DNA of 64,000 nucleotides from Rhodoferax lacus (GTDB lineage Bacteria > Pseudomonadota > Gammaproteobacteria > Burkholderiales > Burkholderiaceae_C). The position numbers and the translations under genes were made by a program. Location: NCBI RefSeq assembly GCF_003415675.1, contig NZ_QFZK01000006.1:62001-126000 (forward strand), read 5' to 3'. Below, in pieces: positions 1 through 8,525 of this stretch (positions within the stretch are counted from its first letter, which is position 1; each line of letters begins with the position of its first letter). Under the pieces are notes generated by a model that saw nothing but the letters and a program-made list of their open reading frames with translations, was not told where the DNA came from and made no database searches.

Positions 1-1
1 T

Positions 2-1372
2 GACTACCAACTCTTTGTCATCGGTGGCGGCTCCGGTGGGGTGCGTGCTGCGCGCATTGCCTCCAGCCTGGGCGCACGTGTGGCCATCGCAGAGAGCTAC
101 CGCTATGGCGGAACCTGCGTCATTCGTGGGTGCGTGCCCAAAAAACTGCTGGTCTACGCGGCGCACTATGCAGAAGACTTTGCCGACGCCCATGGCTTCG
201 GCTGGAGCGTGCCACCCGCTGCATTTTCATGGCCCCGCTTGATTGCAGCCAAGGACAAGGAAATCTCCCGCCTGAGTGGGCTGTACGAGAACAACCTGCT
301 TGGCTCGAACGTCAGCACCTTGTACGGCAACGCACGCCTGGTGGACCCGCACACGGTGGAGATCAACGGCCAGCGCATGACCGCCGAGCACATCCTGATC
401 GCCACCGGTGGCACCCCTTTCATACCCGAGGTCCCTGGAATAGAGCACGCCATCACCTCCAACGAAGTCTTTGATCTTCCTGACCTGCCGCGCCGCGTGC
501 TGATCGTGGGTGGAGGCTACATCGCGGTGGAATTTGCGGGCATCCTCAACGGGCTGGGCGCGCAAGTCACCCTGTGCTACCGGGGTGAGCAGGTGCTGCG
601 GGGATTTGATGATGACGTGCGCGCGCACCTGCAGGCCGAGATGGTCAAGAAGGGCATCACCCTGCGGCTGCACCAGGATGTGGCCCGCATTGAAAAACTG
701 CCCGATGGTTCGCTCAGCGTGGGCTTTGCCGATGCCGCCGCACGGTGCCTGGTGGTGGATGCAGTCCTGTATGCCACGGGACGTGTCCCCAACACGCAAG
801 GCCTGGGCCTGGAGGCGGTTGGCGTGGCCCTGGATGGTTCTGGCGGTGTAAAAGTAGATGCCTTCGGAAAAACCAACGTGGACAGCATTCACGCCGTGGG
901 CGATGTCACCAACCGCATTGCACTCACCCCGGTGGCCATCCGGGAGGGCGCGGCACTCGCACACACGCTGTTCGGCCCCACGCCGCTTGCCGCAGACCTC
1001 ACCACCGTGCCTTCTGCGGTCTTCAGCCAGCCGCCCGTGGGCACAGTAGGACTGACCGAAGCGCAGGCGCTCGCGCAATGCGGTGCGATTGATGTCTACA
1101 CCAGCACGTTCAAGAATATGCGCCACACCCTGTCGGGACGGGACGAGCGCACCCTCATGAAGCTTATTGTGGACAGCGCTAGCCAGCGCGTGCTGGGCGC
1201 CCACATGGTGGGCAGCGATGCGCCGGAGATCATCCAGGGCCTGGCGATTGCTATCCGCATGGGCGCCACCAAGGCCGACTTCGATGCGACCGTGGCGCTA
1301 CACCCTACGGCGGCGGAAGAGTTTGTGACCATGCGCGACAAGGTGACCAAAACAGCCACGCCCTCTGCATGA
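2..1372 (+). CDS. gor: Glutathione-disulfide reductase, 5' end missing
   Basis: NADPH-dependent FAD enzyme that reduces oxidised glutathione in the cytoplasm. The frame is open from the first bases of the window, so the start codon lies upstream. It opens with an FAD-binding GGGSGG loop, followed by the redox-active disulfide motif GTCVIRGCVPKKL. A second dinucleotide-binding motif (GGGYIAVEFAG) sits mid-protein, and the C-terminal dimerisation domain ends with HPTAAEEF, carrying the catalytic His-Glu pair. The GCVPKKL form of the disulfide motif fits glutathione reductase better than dihydrolipoamide or mercuric reductase. It converges on the DJ-1-like gene, with a hairpin between them. Confidence 0.93.
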   Translation, partial: DYQLFVIGGGSGGVRAARIASSLGARVAIAESYRYGGTCVIRGCVPKKLLVYAAHYAEDFADAHGFGWSVPPAAFSWPRLIAAKDKEISRLSGLYENNLLGSNVSTLYGNARLVDPHTVEINGQRMTAEHILIATGGTPFIPEVPGIEHAITSNEVFDLPDLPRRVLIVGGGYIAVEFAGILNGLGAQVTLCYRGEQVLRGFDDDVRAHLQAEMVKKGITLRLHQDVARIEKLPDGSLSVGFADAAARCLVVDAVLYATGRVPNTQGLGLEAVGVALDGSGGVKVDAFGKTNVDSIHAVGDVTNRIALTPVAIREGAALAHTLFGPTPLAADLTTVPSAVFSQPPVGTVGLTEAQALAQCGAIDVYTSTFKNMRHTLSGRDERTLMKLIVDSASQRVLGAHMVGSDAPEIIQGLAIAIRMGATKADFDATVALHPTAAEEFVTMRDKVTKTATPSA

Positions 1373-1381
1373 CAGACTTCC

Positions 1382-1414
1382 CCGGTGCAGCCCTCAGAGT
1401 CAGGACTGCACCGG
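1382..1414. terminator. Hairpin between convergent genes
   Basis: CCGGTGCAG at 1382-1390 and CTGCACCGG at 1406-1414 are perfect 9-bp inverted arms around a 15-nt loop. The hairpin lies after the glutathione reductase stop and overlaps the stop codon of the opposing gene. There is no clear T run on either side, so a bidirectional or Rho-assisted terminator is only probable. Confidence 0.45.
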
Positions 1415-2008
1415 CAGATACGGGCTGATGTTGGCCACCGCGCGTGCAACGTACAGCTCCTTCTCGCCCACGGGGGCCATGTAGTGCAATGCGGATTGGG
1501 CGGCCTCCAGGCCTTCCAACCGGGCAATAACCCAGGCCGCCAAATACTGCGAAGCCAGACAGCCACCTGCGGTGGCCACATTGCCAGCGGCATAGAAGGG
1601 TTGATTCAACACCTCCACGCCCGCCTCCACCACCCACGGCTTGGTCAGCAAATCCGTGCAGGCGGGGATCTTCTCCAACAAGCCGAGCTTGGCCAGCATC
1701 AGGGTGCCGGAACATTGCGCGCCGATAAGTTGCCTGGCAGGGTCAAGCCGCAACTGCCCCATGACGTGTGGGTCGTTGGCAATGTCACGGGTCTTCATTC
1801 CGCTGCCAAAAAGTACCGCGTCTGCCGCACAAGCCTCGGCCAAGGTCGACTGGGCGTGCAAGGTCAGGCCATTCATGGAGGTGACTGTTGGCGATGGACT
1901 GCAGACGCTCACCCGCCAATCCGGCTTCTTGATGCGATTCAAAATGCCGAAGGCGACCAGCGAGTCGAGTTCATTGAAGCCGTCAAAGGTAAGTATGGTG
2001 ATGTGCAT
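1400..2008 (-). CDS. DJ-1/PfpI family protein
   Basis: A 202-residue protein of the DJ-1/PfpI class-I glutamine amidotransferase-like superfamily. The N-terminal strand MHITILTFDGFNELD is typical, and the nucleophile elbow IGAQCSGTLML places the conserved cysteine near residue 99. Family members include deglycases, chaperones, isonitrile hydratases and AraC-fused sensors; this one stands alone without an HTH domain. The substrate cannot be read from sequence. It is convergent with glutathione reductase and divergent from the LysE exporter gene. Confidence 0.8.
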   Translation of the reverse strand: MHITILTFDGFNELDSLVAFGILNRIKKPDWRVSVCSPSPTVTSMNGLTLHAQSTLAEACAADAVLFGSGMKTRDIANDPHVMGQLRLDPARQLIGAQCSGTLMLAKLGLLEKIPACTDLLTKPWVVEAGVEVLNQPFYAAGNVATAGGCLASQYLAAWVIARLEGLEAAQSALHYMAPVGEKELYVARAVANISPYLPVQS

Positions 2009-2208
2009 GGCAGCACTCTAACCCCCAAACCATTTTGCTGTTGCGGCGTCAGACGCAGGAACACAGTGCGAATGACGCGCCTTCCGCCCTCTCCCGCACA
2101 CCATTACGATGGCCGAATGAACATCATTTCGCATTCAATCAACAAGCAACGTACGGGATTGCGCCAGGGTGGCCAACAGAGCGATGGTGGCGAGCCGGAA
2201 ATCTGTGC

Positions 2209-2838
2209 ATGATTCCATATTCCACTCTGACAGTGTTTGTCGGTGCTGTGCTGCTGTTGCTCATGTCACCAGGCCCCAACATGGCCTTCGTCCTGGCCCA
2301 TGGTGCCAGCTATGGATGGCGCGGTGGGGCAGCCGCTGCATTGGGCATTGGTGCCGCAGATCTCGTGCTGACCGCCTTAACGGCAGCAGGCATTACGGCA
2401 ATAGTGATGCAGTGGTCGTATGCCTTCGACCTGATCCGATTCACGGGCGTCCTCTACCTTATGTGGATGGCCTGGATGGCTCTGAAGAGGTCCGTTTCTG
2501 TTGTGACGCCATCAGCTATTCAAACATCGCTCTGGTCGGTGTTTCTGCGTGCGATGCTGAATAGTCTTCTCAACCCCAAGGCCTTGTTGTTTTTCATGGT
2601 GTTCTTGCCGCAATTTGTGGAAGCCAATGCGACGTCCGTCATGAACCAGGTGGTGTGCCTCGGGGTCGTACTGACAATAATTGCAGTGTCATTTCACCTG
2701 GTTCTTGGGTCTCTTGGGGGCGCAATCCAGCGACGTGTGTCACGTCTACAGGGCGTAGCGCATTGGCAATCACGTGGTTTGGCGGTGGTCCTGTTTCTGC
2801 TCGCGCTGCGACTGGCGCTTTCATCACGTCCCCGCTGA
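2209..2838 (+). CDS. LysE/RhtB family exporter
   Basis: Inner-membrane exporter of the LysE/RhtB amino-acid efflux family, 209 residues from the ATG at 2209, matching the usual length of about 205-210. The diagnostic N-terminal segment LLLLMSPGPNMAFVLAHG is present, followed by five or six hydrophobic helices. The frame stays open upstream of 2209, but that part is polar and unlike the family, so the ATG at 2209 was chosen. It is the first gene of a same-strand series with a PhzF-like enzyme, a GST and a cupin. The substrate is unknown; homoserine lactone, threonine or related amino acids are typical. Confidence 0.85.
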   Translation: MIPYSTLTVFVGAVLLLLMSPGPNMAFVLAHGASYGWRGGAAAALGIGAADLVLTALTAAGITAIVMQWSYAFDLIRFTGVLYLMWMAWMALKRSVSVVTPSAIQTSLWSVFLRAMLNSLLNPKALLFFMVFLPQFVEANATSVMNQVVCLGVVLTIIAVSFHLVLGSLGGAIQRRVSRLQGVAHWQSRGLAVVLFLLALRLALSSRPR

Positions 2839-2889
2839 TCCCGTTGAAAGGACTTTCCAAAGCCCACTATGCATGAAAGGGAGCGTGAA

Positions 2890-3717
2890 ATGAATGTTCT
2901 TAGAATCGCGGCCTTCTCTGACGATGAAGTCGGTGGCAATCCTGCAGGGGTGGTCATTGCCGACGAACTGCCCTCTAGCGCTGAGATGATGCGCATTGCG
3001 TCGGAGGTCGGGTATTCGGAGACGGTATTTGCAACCCGACAGGGGGCTGGATGGCGTGTGCGCTACTTTTCACCTACAACTGAAGTTGCGTTCTGCGGAC
3101 ATGCAACCATCGCACTGGGTGCGGCGCTGACACTTGGATTTGGTAGCGGTGTGTTCCCGCTGGTACTCAATCAGGGCGATATTTCCGTCGAGGGAAGGCG
3201 CCAGGGCAATGTGATGGCCGTTGCACTTCAGTCTCCTCCCACACGCAGCAGAACGGTCGCGCCCATTTTGGTATCCAAGGCGCTCGCTCTTTTTGGCTTC
3301 CGACCCGAGGACATCCATCCCGACATACCGCCAGCGGTCATCCACGCCGGGGCAGACCATCTGGTGTTGATGCTCAATAGCCGGGAAGCCCTCTCTTCGA
3401 TGAACTACGATTTTGAAACGGGGCGGGCGTTGATGCTGCGTGAGGGCTGGGTTACGGTTCTCTTGGGCTATGCCGAAACACCACAGTTGTTCCACACGCG
3501 CAATGCATTTGCCTATGGTGGGGTCTATGAAGATCCGGCCACTGGGGCAGCAACGGCGGCGCTTGCCGGATACCTGCGGGATATCCAATGGCCACACAAG
3601 GACTCTATAGAGGTCGTTCAAGGCCACGACATGGGTGTGCGATGTTTGCTGCGTGCTGAATTTGGATCGGAAATTGGCAGTTCCATCCGCGTTTGCGGCA
3701 CCGCGAGAATGATGTGA
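2890..3717 (+). CDS. PhzF family isomerase/epimerase-like protein
   Basis: 275 residues from the ATG at 2890, which has GGGAG seven bases upstream; the in-frame ATG at 2869 is less well placed. It has the two-fold diaminopimelate-epimerase-like fold of PhzF proteins: the N-terminal FSDDEVGGNPAGVV, the Glu-containing SEVGYSETVFA, the FCGHATIALGAA stretch, and the C-terminal EDPATGAATAALAGYL. PhzF proper acts in phenazine synthesis, but no phenazine genes are nearby, so this is one of the many family members with unknown substrate. Confidence 0.85.
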   Translation: MNVLRIAAFSDDEVGGNPAGVVIADELPSSAEMMRIASEVGYSETVFATRQGAGWRVRYFSPTTEVAFCGHATIALGAALTLGFGSGVFPLVLNQGDISVEGRRQGNVMAVALQSPPTRSRTVAPILVSKALALFGFRPEDIHPDIPPAVIHAGADHLVLMLNSREALSSMNYDFETGRALMLREGWVTVLLGYAETPQLFHTRNAFAYGGVYEDPATGAATAALAGYLRDIQWPHKDSIEVVQGHDMGVRCLLRAEFGSEIGSSIRVCGTARMM

Positions 3718-3751
3718 CTGTGAGCGCCAAGGTCTTTTTGCGGAGCGAGCC

Positions 3752-4375
3752 ATGCTGAAAATACTGGGGCATAGCGCCTCCATCAATGTGCGCAAGGTGC
3801 TGTGGCTTTGCGCCGAACTTGGTTTGCCTTACGAGCAAGAACCCTGGGGTCAAGTCCCTCTGTCCACCCAGTCACCCGAGTTTCTGCGCCTGAACCCCAA
3901 TGCCTTGGTACCCGTTTTGATAGATGGCGACTTTGTGCTCAGCGAGTCCAACACCATTTGCAGGTACCTTGCCAACAAGTGCGGCAGAACGGATCTGCTG
4001 CCCACAGACCCGATGGCGCGCGCCCGTGTGGAGCAATGGATGGACTGGGGTGCTACGGAACTCAATGTCGCTTGGCGCTATGCCTTCATGGCGCTGGTTC
4101 GCAAGACTCCAATCGACCCTGATCCGATACTGCTGGCGCAGAGTGTTACCAGCTGGAATCGGCACATGCAAATTCTGAATGGCGTTCTCGAAAAGACTAT
4201 GGCATACGCGGCCGGCCCCTCCTTCACCGTGGCCGATGTGGTGTTGGGCCTCGGTACGAATCGGTGGTGGATGACACCAATAGAACATGCCGTACTGCCT
4301 GCGGTACAAGATTACTACCATCGGCTGAGTGAACGCCCCGCCTTCCTGCTGCACGTACGCAACGGGCTGCCTTGA
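3752..4375 (+). CDS. Glutathione S-transferase family protein
   Basis: 207-residue cytosolic GST. The N-terminal thioredoxin-like domain contains HSASINVRKVLWLCAELG (the catalytic Ser/Tyr region) and the glutathione-binding LSESNTICRYLANK. The all-helical C-terminal domain runs from about residue 90. GSTs conjugate glutathione to electrophiles or remove halides; the substrate is not predictable here. It follows the PhzF-like gene by 34 bases and precedes a cupin gene, suggesting one transcript. Confidence 0.85.
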   Translation: MLKILGHSASINVRKVLWLCAELGLPYEQEPWGQVPLSTQSPEFLRLNPNALVPVLIDGDFVLSESNTICRYLANKCGRTDLLPTDPMARARVEQWMDWGATELNVAWRYAFMALVRKTPIDPDPILLAQSVTSWNRHMQILNGVLEKTMAYAAGPSFTVADVVLGLGTNRWWMTPIEHAVLPAVQDYYHRLSERPAFLLHVRNGLP

Positions 4376-4416
4376 TTGCCCGAGATTTACGCAAAGCCCA
4401 CCCCTTGGAGAGAACC

Positions 4417-4899
4417 ATGAGTGAGAGAGTTGAACCAATTGCCGTCATTGCCATGCAAGCGGAAGTACGTCACAAACCGTCGAACTACCCGGACGCCTTT
4501 GCTTCCCGCGTTGCAGGCAGGGAGAAGCGCGCGCTTGGAGATATTTTCGGGCTGGGAAATTTCGGTGTAAACCTGACCCGCCTTCCGCCAAAGACTGCGT
4601 CTGCCCTGCGTCACGCCCACACGCGGCAGGACGAATTTATCTTCGTGCTGCAGGGACGCCCTACGCTGGTAACCAATGCCGGAGAGACCGAATTGGAGCT
4701 TGGTATGTGCGCTGGCTTCAGGGCGTGCAGTGGGGATGCACACATGCTCATAAATCGCACGGCTGAGGATGTGTTGTACCTTGAGGTAGGTGACAGGTCC
4801 ATGGGTGATTCAGTGAGCTACCCGGATGACGATCTGGCCGCGTCCCTGGGCATGGATGGTCGCTGGACTTTCACGAAAAAAGATGGAACACCTTACTGA
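4417..4899 (+). CDS. Cupin domain protein
   Basis: 160 residues from the ATG at 4417, chosen because GGAGAGA lies just upstream and the in-frame extension to 4372 overlaps the GST stop. It is a single cupin barrel: the first metal-binding motif is RHAHTRQDEFIFVLQGRPTLVT (His, His, Glu), and the second comes near CSGDAHMLINRT. The C-terminal tail (YPDDDLAASLGMDGRWTFTKKDGTPY) resembles other stand-alone bacterial cupins next to GST genes. The reaction or ligand is unknown. Confidence 0.75.
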   Translation: MSERVEPIAVIAMQAEVRHKPSNYPDAFASRVAGREKRALGDIFGLGNFGVNLTRLPPKTASALRHAHTRQDEFIFVLQGRPTLVTNAGETELELGMCAGFRACSGDAHMLINRTAEDVLYLEVGDRSMGDSVSYPDDDLAASLGMDGRWTFTKKDGTPY

Positions 4900-4937
4900 C
4901 GCATGGTTGTGTGCCCGGATCAACGAGCAGGGTGCGT

Positions 4938-6128
4938 ATGGATAGACTGTTCAAACCCATGTTGCTGCAGTTAGGTGCGGCGTTGATGGGTCTGGTATTT
5001 GCAGTGGATGCCTGCTCGCAGTCGACCTTGCCAATACCGTGCCCGACGCCAACTGCGATTTCCGACTACTGGGAGCCACAGAGTGCAGACAGTGCAGGAT
5101 TTGACGCGGTTGCCCTGTGCACCGTCCTCGCGTCCGTGCAAGGTAGTGAAGCCAATATCCACGGTGTGTTGATCGCACGCAATGGCAAGTTGGTAGCGGA
5201 GATGTACCGCGCCGGACAGGATCACCCCATCAACCACCTTTATGGCTTGTGGGGACAGTTCAAGGCCTTCGATGCAGGCACGCTGCACGACGTCCGATCG
5301 ATCAGCAAATCAGTCGTCAGCTTGTTGTTTGGCATCGTATCGGCCAAAAGCCCGACACACGCGCCCAACACACCGGTCATTGACCTCTTTCCAGAACTGG
5401 CTGACCTGCGCACGACAGACGCGGTGGCGATTCAGTGGCGCCACCTGTTGGCTATGAGCTCTGGCCTGGACTGGTCTGAGGGATCACCACCTGACAACGA
5501 GACCAGACTCTTCTGGAGTTCCCAACCAGACCGCTATGTACTCAGCCGCAGCAGTGTTGCCGCTCCGGGGCGCCTCTTCAACTACAACAGCGGTGGCACA
5601 AGCTTGATCGCTGAAGCGCTGGCGCGTGCAGAAGGCCTCCCGATTCAGGAGCTGGGGCGCCAACATCTGTTTGACCCTATGGGCATTACAGATTGGGAGT
5701 GGGTGCCTGACTTGCATGGCCGCGCACTCGCCTTCACGGGCCTGCGTCTGCGTCCTCGCGACCTGCTCAAACTGGGGCAGCTGGTTCTCAACCGAGGCCA
5801 GTGGCAAGGCCGACAGCTCGTGCCCGCCGAATGGATTGATGAGTCCACCCGCACCTCCCTATCAACCGGCTTTATCAACCCGATCCTACCTGACGAAGAG
5901 ATCGGTTACGGCTACCAATGGTGGACCGGTCATACGCTGTGGCGCGGACAGCGCCTGGCCTGGATCGCCGGTTTTGGTAACGGAGGGCAGCGACTGTTCG
6001 TGGTGCCCGATTTGAACCTTACGATGGTGATTACAGCAGGGTCTTACAACGCCAGAAGCATTGACGCGCACGTAATGCGCTTGTTTGCCAACGTCGTTGC
6101 CAGTGTGGAATGCCCTGGCTGCCGCTGA
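4938..6128 (+). CDS. Exported serine hydrolase, beta-lactamase/NylB-like
   Basis: 396 residues from the ATG at 4938, with a hydrophobic N-terminal segment (LGAALMGLVFAVDACSQ) that looks like a signal peptide. It belongs to the class C beta-lactamase/6-aminohexanoate hydrolase-like family (S12 fold). The nucleophile motif is S121-I-S-K124 within DVRSISKSVVSLLFG, the tyrosine motif is FNYNSGGTSL around Y216, and the C-terminal GYGYQWW segment is also typical. Likely a periplasmic esterase or amidase. It ends the run of same-strand genes from 2209. Confidence 0.8.
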   Translation: MDRLFKPMLLQLGAALMGLVFAVDACSQSTLPIPCPTPTAISDYWEPQSADSAGFDAVALCTVLASVQGSEANIHGVLIARNGKLVAEMYRAGQDHPINHLYGLWGQFKAFDAGTLHDVRSISKSVVSLLFGIVSAKSPTHAPNTPVIDLFPELADLRTTDAVAIQWRHLLAMSSGLDWSEGSPPDNETRLFWSSQPDRYVLSRSSVAAPGRLFNYNSGGTSLIAEALARAEGLPIQELGRQHLFDPMGITDWEWVPDLHGRALAFTGLRLRPRDLLKLGQLVLNRGQWQGRQLVPAEWIDESTRTSLSTGFINPILPDEEIGYGYQWWTGHTLWRGQRLAWIAGFGNGGQRLFVVPDLNLTMVITAGSYNARSIDAHVMRLFANVVASVECPGCR

Positions 6129-6546
6129 CGCTTCAGTGGCGCGGACCCCGGGCATAAGGTGCCCACAAATTCCGCGCGACATGGTGATGCGCTAAGGCAT
6201 GGACGAAGCCCTGGGCTACATGGCTTTCGAGCCGCTGGGGATAGAAACACTGGATGAGACGGCCACACGGGGACTGGCGGGGGATTTGCTACCAAGTGCT
6301 GCTTAACCCAAGCGGGCAGGGGAAAGGCTGGGCCGTTCAGCAAAAGGCCATGGCCGGTCTGTAGTCTGCGGGTTTTGCGCCTGCATTATCCAAAACTCCC
6401 AGCCAGGAGTAAACGATGTCACCTGTTCTTGAAGACTGTTGCCTGTGCGCAATAGTCCGTTTCCAGGCCAGCCGCGTGCCACTGCGCCTGCTACATCTTG
6501 CTGCCACCTAAAATGGCTTTACCAAACAAATGAAAGCAGACTGGCA
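6129..6546. other. Intergenic stretch with a short possible gene remnant
   Basis: 418 bases without a recognisable gene. A short frame at 6199-6306 (MDEALGYMAFEPLGIETLD..., 35 codons) reads like ordinary coding sequence and could be the last part of a decayed gene, but I cannot name a parent. The rest shows no repeat or RNA structure that I can see. The part just before 6547 must carry the start region of the next cupin gene. Confidence 0.3.
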
Positions 6547-6930
6547 ATGCAAACCGCTTCCAAACACCTTGATGAGCTGGAATGGGATCGCTGGCCACTC
6601 GATCAGGTGGCTTTACGAGGTAAAGCAGAGTGGAAAGAGCTGCTTGGAAGTGGTTCAGGTTGCCAGAACGACATGACGATGGGAGTCGTTCGCATCAGAC
6701 AAGGTGAGTCGCTCGAGCCGCATTACCACGCGCAGCCTGAAACGTATTTCACCCTGTCAGGGCGCGGAACAGTCACCATTGAGGATGTCGTGCATGAGGT
6801 CGAACCGGGGAGAATGCTGTTCATTCCTGGCAATGCCCGGCACCAGATCAACAACGTTGACGAAGCGGATCTCATGATTCTGTACGTGTTTGCAATCAGT
6901 GATTTCGGCAAAGTAAAGTACCACTTCTAA
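6547..6930 (+). CDS. Small cupin domain protein
   Basis: 127 residues from the ATG at 6547. It is a single double-stranded beta-helix: EPHYHAQPETYFTLSGRGTV gives the HxH...E metal motif, and IPGNARHQINN gives the second histidine. The motif spacing is typical of metal-binding cupins. The frame is open further upstream, but that segment lacks cupin character. It is distinct from the cupin at 4417 and stands alone between two intergenic regions. Function unknown. Confidence 0.75.
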   Translation: MQTASKHLDELEWDRWPLDQVALRGKAEWKELLGSGSGCQNDMTMGVVRIRQGESLEPHYHAQPETYFTLSGRGTVTIEDVVHEVEPGRMLFIPGNARHQINNVDEADLMILYVFAISDFGKVKYHF

Positions 6931-6952
6931 GTTCGTCTGGCGCACGGTTGCG

Positions 6953-6968
6953 AAGGCTGCGGCCTTTT
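6953..6968 (+). terminator. Weak Rho-independent-like hairpin after the cupin gene
   Basis: AAGGC (6953-6957) and GCCTT (6962-6966) pair around a TGCG tetraloop, followed by a short T run. The position just after the stop at 6930 fits a terminator, but the stem is short. Confidence 0.35.
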
Positions 6969-7062
6969 GCTGGAGGGACTAAAGCGCTGACCCACGCGGT
7001 GCGAAGCCCCGGCTTGACGCGGAACTCTCCAGACGCAGCGCACCCAGGCTTGCCCACAAGGC

Positions 7063-8103
7063 TCAATGAACGTGCCGGTGGTGAATGTCCGGGTAATGCG
7101 GGTGGCTGTGCCGCATGGAGGGGTGGGTGTGCGCATGGCTGTGGTGGCCACTGCCATCCCATGCTTGTGCATGCGCATGCTGGTGGTGTGCGTCATGGCT
7201 GTGCGCGTGGGTGTGTTCCAGCACCTCGTGCAGGTGTTCATGGGCATGGCTTTCGGTCAGGTGCAGCCACACGCCCAGGCCCATCAGTGCGGCAGCCAGC
7301 CAGAAAGCAGGTGAGGTGTGCTCCGCAAAAACCAGCAAGGCCACGGCCGCGCCAATAAACGGTGCAGTGGAGAAGTAGGCGCCGGTGCGGGCCGTGCCCA
7401 GCCCGCGCAGCGCCAGGACGAACAGCACCAGACTGATGCCATAACCCAGCAGGCCAAGGCACAGCGTCAAGGACAGCACAGGCAGCTGGGGCAGCAAGGC
7501 TCCCATGCCAATGGCCAGCACCGTGTTCACGCTGCCGGCGATCACACCCTTGATGCCGGCAATGAACAGGGCGTCCGAGGCTGATACCTTGCGCGTGAGG
7601 TTGTTGTCTACGGCCCAGCACAGACAGGCCAGGCCCACCAGCACCGGCCCCATGGCACTGGACTGTGCGCCCGGGCCGGTCTGCCAAGCCAGGGCGACAC
7701 CGCCGGCCACGATGGCCAGCATGCCCAGCACGATGCGCCGGTCGGCGTTCTCCTTGAACACCAGCCAGGCGATGGCGGCGGTCAGCACGGCCTCCAGATT
7801 CAGCAACAGCGAGGCGCTGGAGCCACTGGTGGAGACCAGGCCATACATCAGTGCCACAGGCCCCAACACCCCGCCAAACAAGATTGCGCCCAGCAGCCAG
7901 GGCCATTCACCGCGCGCCAAGCCCGGAGGCTTGAAGCCGCCATCGCGCAGCACGCGCGCCAGCGTCAACCCCAGGCCACTACCCAGATAGAGCAGGCCCG
8001 CCAGCAACACCGGCGGCATATCACCGGTGAGCAGCTTGGCCAAGGGAGTGCTCGCGCCAAACAGGGCTGCAGAGCCCAACGCATACAGGACACTTTTATT
8101 CAT
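7063..8103 (-). CDS. DMT/EamA transporter with histidine-rich cytoplasmic tail
   Basis: 346-residue inner-membrane transporter with two EamA repeats (about residues 5-140 and 155-285, roughly ten helices). It starts at MNKSVLYALGSAALFGASTP. After the last helix comes a tail of about 60 residues packed with His (SHAHEHLHEVLEHTHAHSHD and onward, ending HHRHVH). His-rich tails bind Ni, Co, Zn or Cu in other transporters; EamA proteins otherwise move metabolites. It is the last gene of the chrB-chrA-rhodanese run, 55 bases after the rhodanese stop, so it may be part of the chromate response. Confidence 0.85.
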   Translation of the reverse strand: MNKSVLYALGSAALFGASTPLAKLLTGDMPPVLLAGLLYLGSGLGLTLARVLRDGGFKPPGLARGEWPWLLGAILFGGVLGPVALMYGLVSTSGSSASLLLNLEAVLTAAIAWLVFKENADRRIVLGMLAIVAGGVALAWQTGPGAQSSAMGPVLVGLACLCWAVDNNLTRKVSASDALFIAGIKGVIAGSVNTVLAIGMGALLPQLPVLSLTLCLGLLGYGISLVLFVLALRGLGTARTGAYFSTAPFIGAAVALLVFAEHTSPAFWLAAALMGLGVWLHLTESHAHEHLHEVLEHTHAHSHDAHHQHAHAQAWDGSGHHSHAHTHPSMRHSHPHYPDIHHRHVH

Positions 8104-8158
8104 GCGGCGATTGTCCGCCACGGCCGTAAGGCGCGGTCAGTCCCTGGCCGCTCGCGGC

Positions 8159-8509
8159 TCATCGAATTTCTGCTGCACCCTCTGGCTTGGGTACGGGCAC
8201 AACGGCCTGCCCCTGTGCCTGCCAGGCAGCGATGCCACCCTCCAGGTGACGCACCTCAGCGCCCATGGCCTGCAGAGTCGCACTCAGGCCCTGGCTGATC
8301 TCATGGCCGTGGGCGCAGTACACAACGATGGGCAGGTCTCGCGCAATGGTGTCTTTCCAGTCCAGCCAGAGTGCCGGGTCTCGCCACTGGGCGCCGGTGA
8401 TCTGCACCCCTGAAGCCGCAAAGGCCTGTGCGCGCCGCACATCCAGCAACCGCAGTGGCACACCTTGCGCCAGTTGATGGGCCAGCTCTGGTACGGAAAT
8501 AGATGGCAT
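8159..8509 (-). CDS. Single-domain rhodanese-like protein
   Basis: 116 residues. The start at 8509 is supported by AGGAG six bases upstream. A single rhodanese domain begins ISVPELAHQLAQGVPLRLLDVR, and the active-site loop YCAHGHEIS supplies the catalytic cysteine. It is cytoplasmic with no signal peptide. Likely a sulfurtransferase or persulfide carrier. It lies 16 bases after chrA, which suggests co-transcription and a role in thiol repair during chromate stress (inference). Confidence 0.8.
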   Translation of the reverse strand: MPSISVPELAHQLAQGVPLRLLDVRRAQAFAASGVQITGAQWRDPALWLDWKDTIARDLPIVVYCAHGHEISQGLSATLQAMGAEVRHLEGGIAAWQAQGQAVVPVPKPEGAAEIR

Positions 8510-8525
8510 GGAATGCTCCTGAAAA

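Noticed and set aside
227..1204. Long open frame antisense to glutathione reductase
   Set aside because: Shadow of a GC-rich gene: no start signal, Gln/His/Gly-rich product without domain character, and a clear real gene on the other strand.
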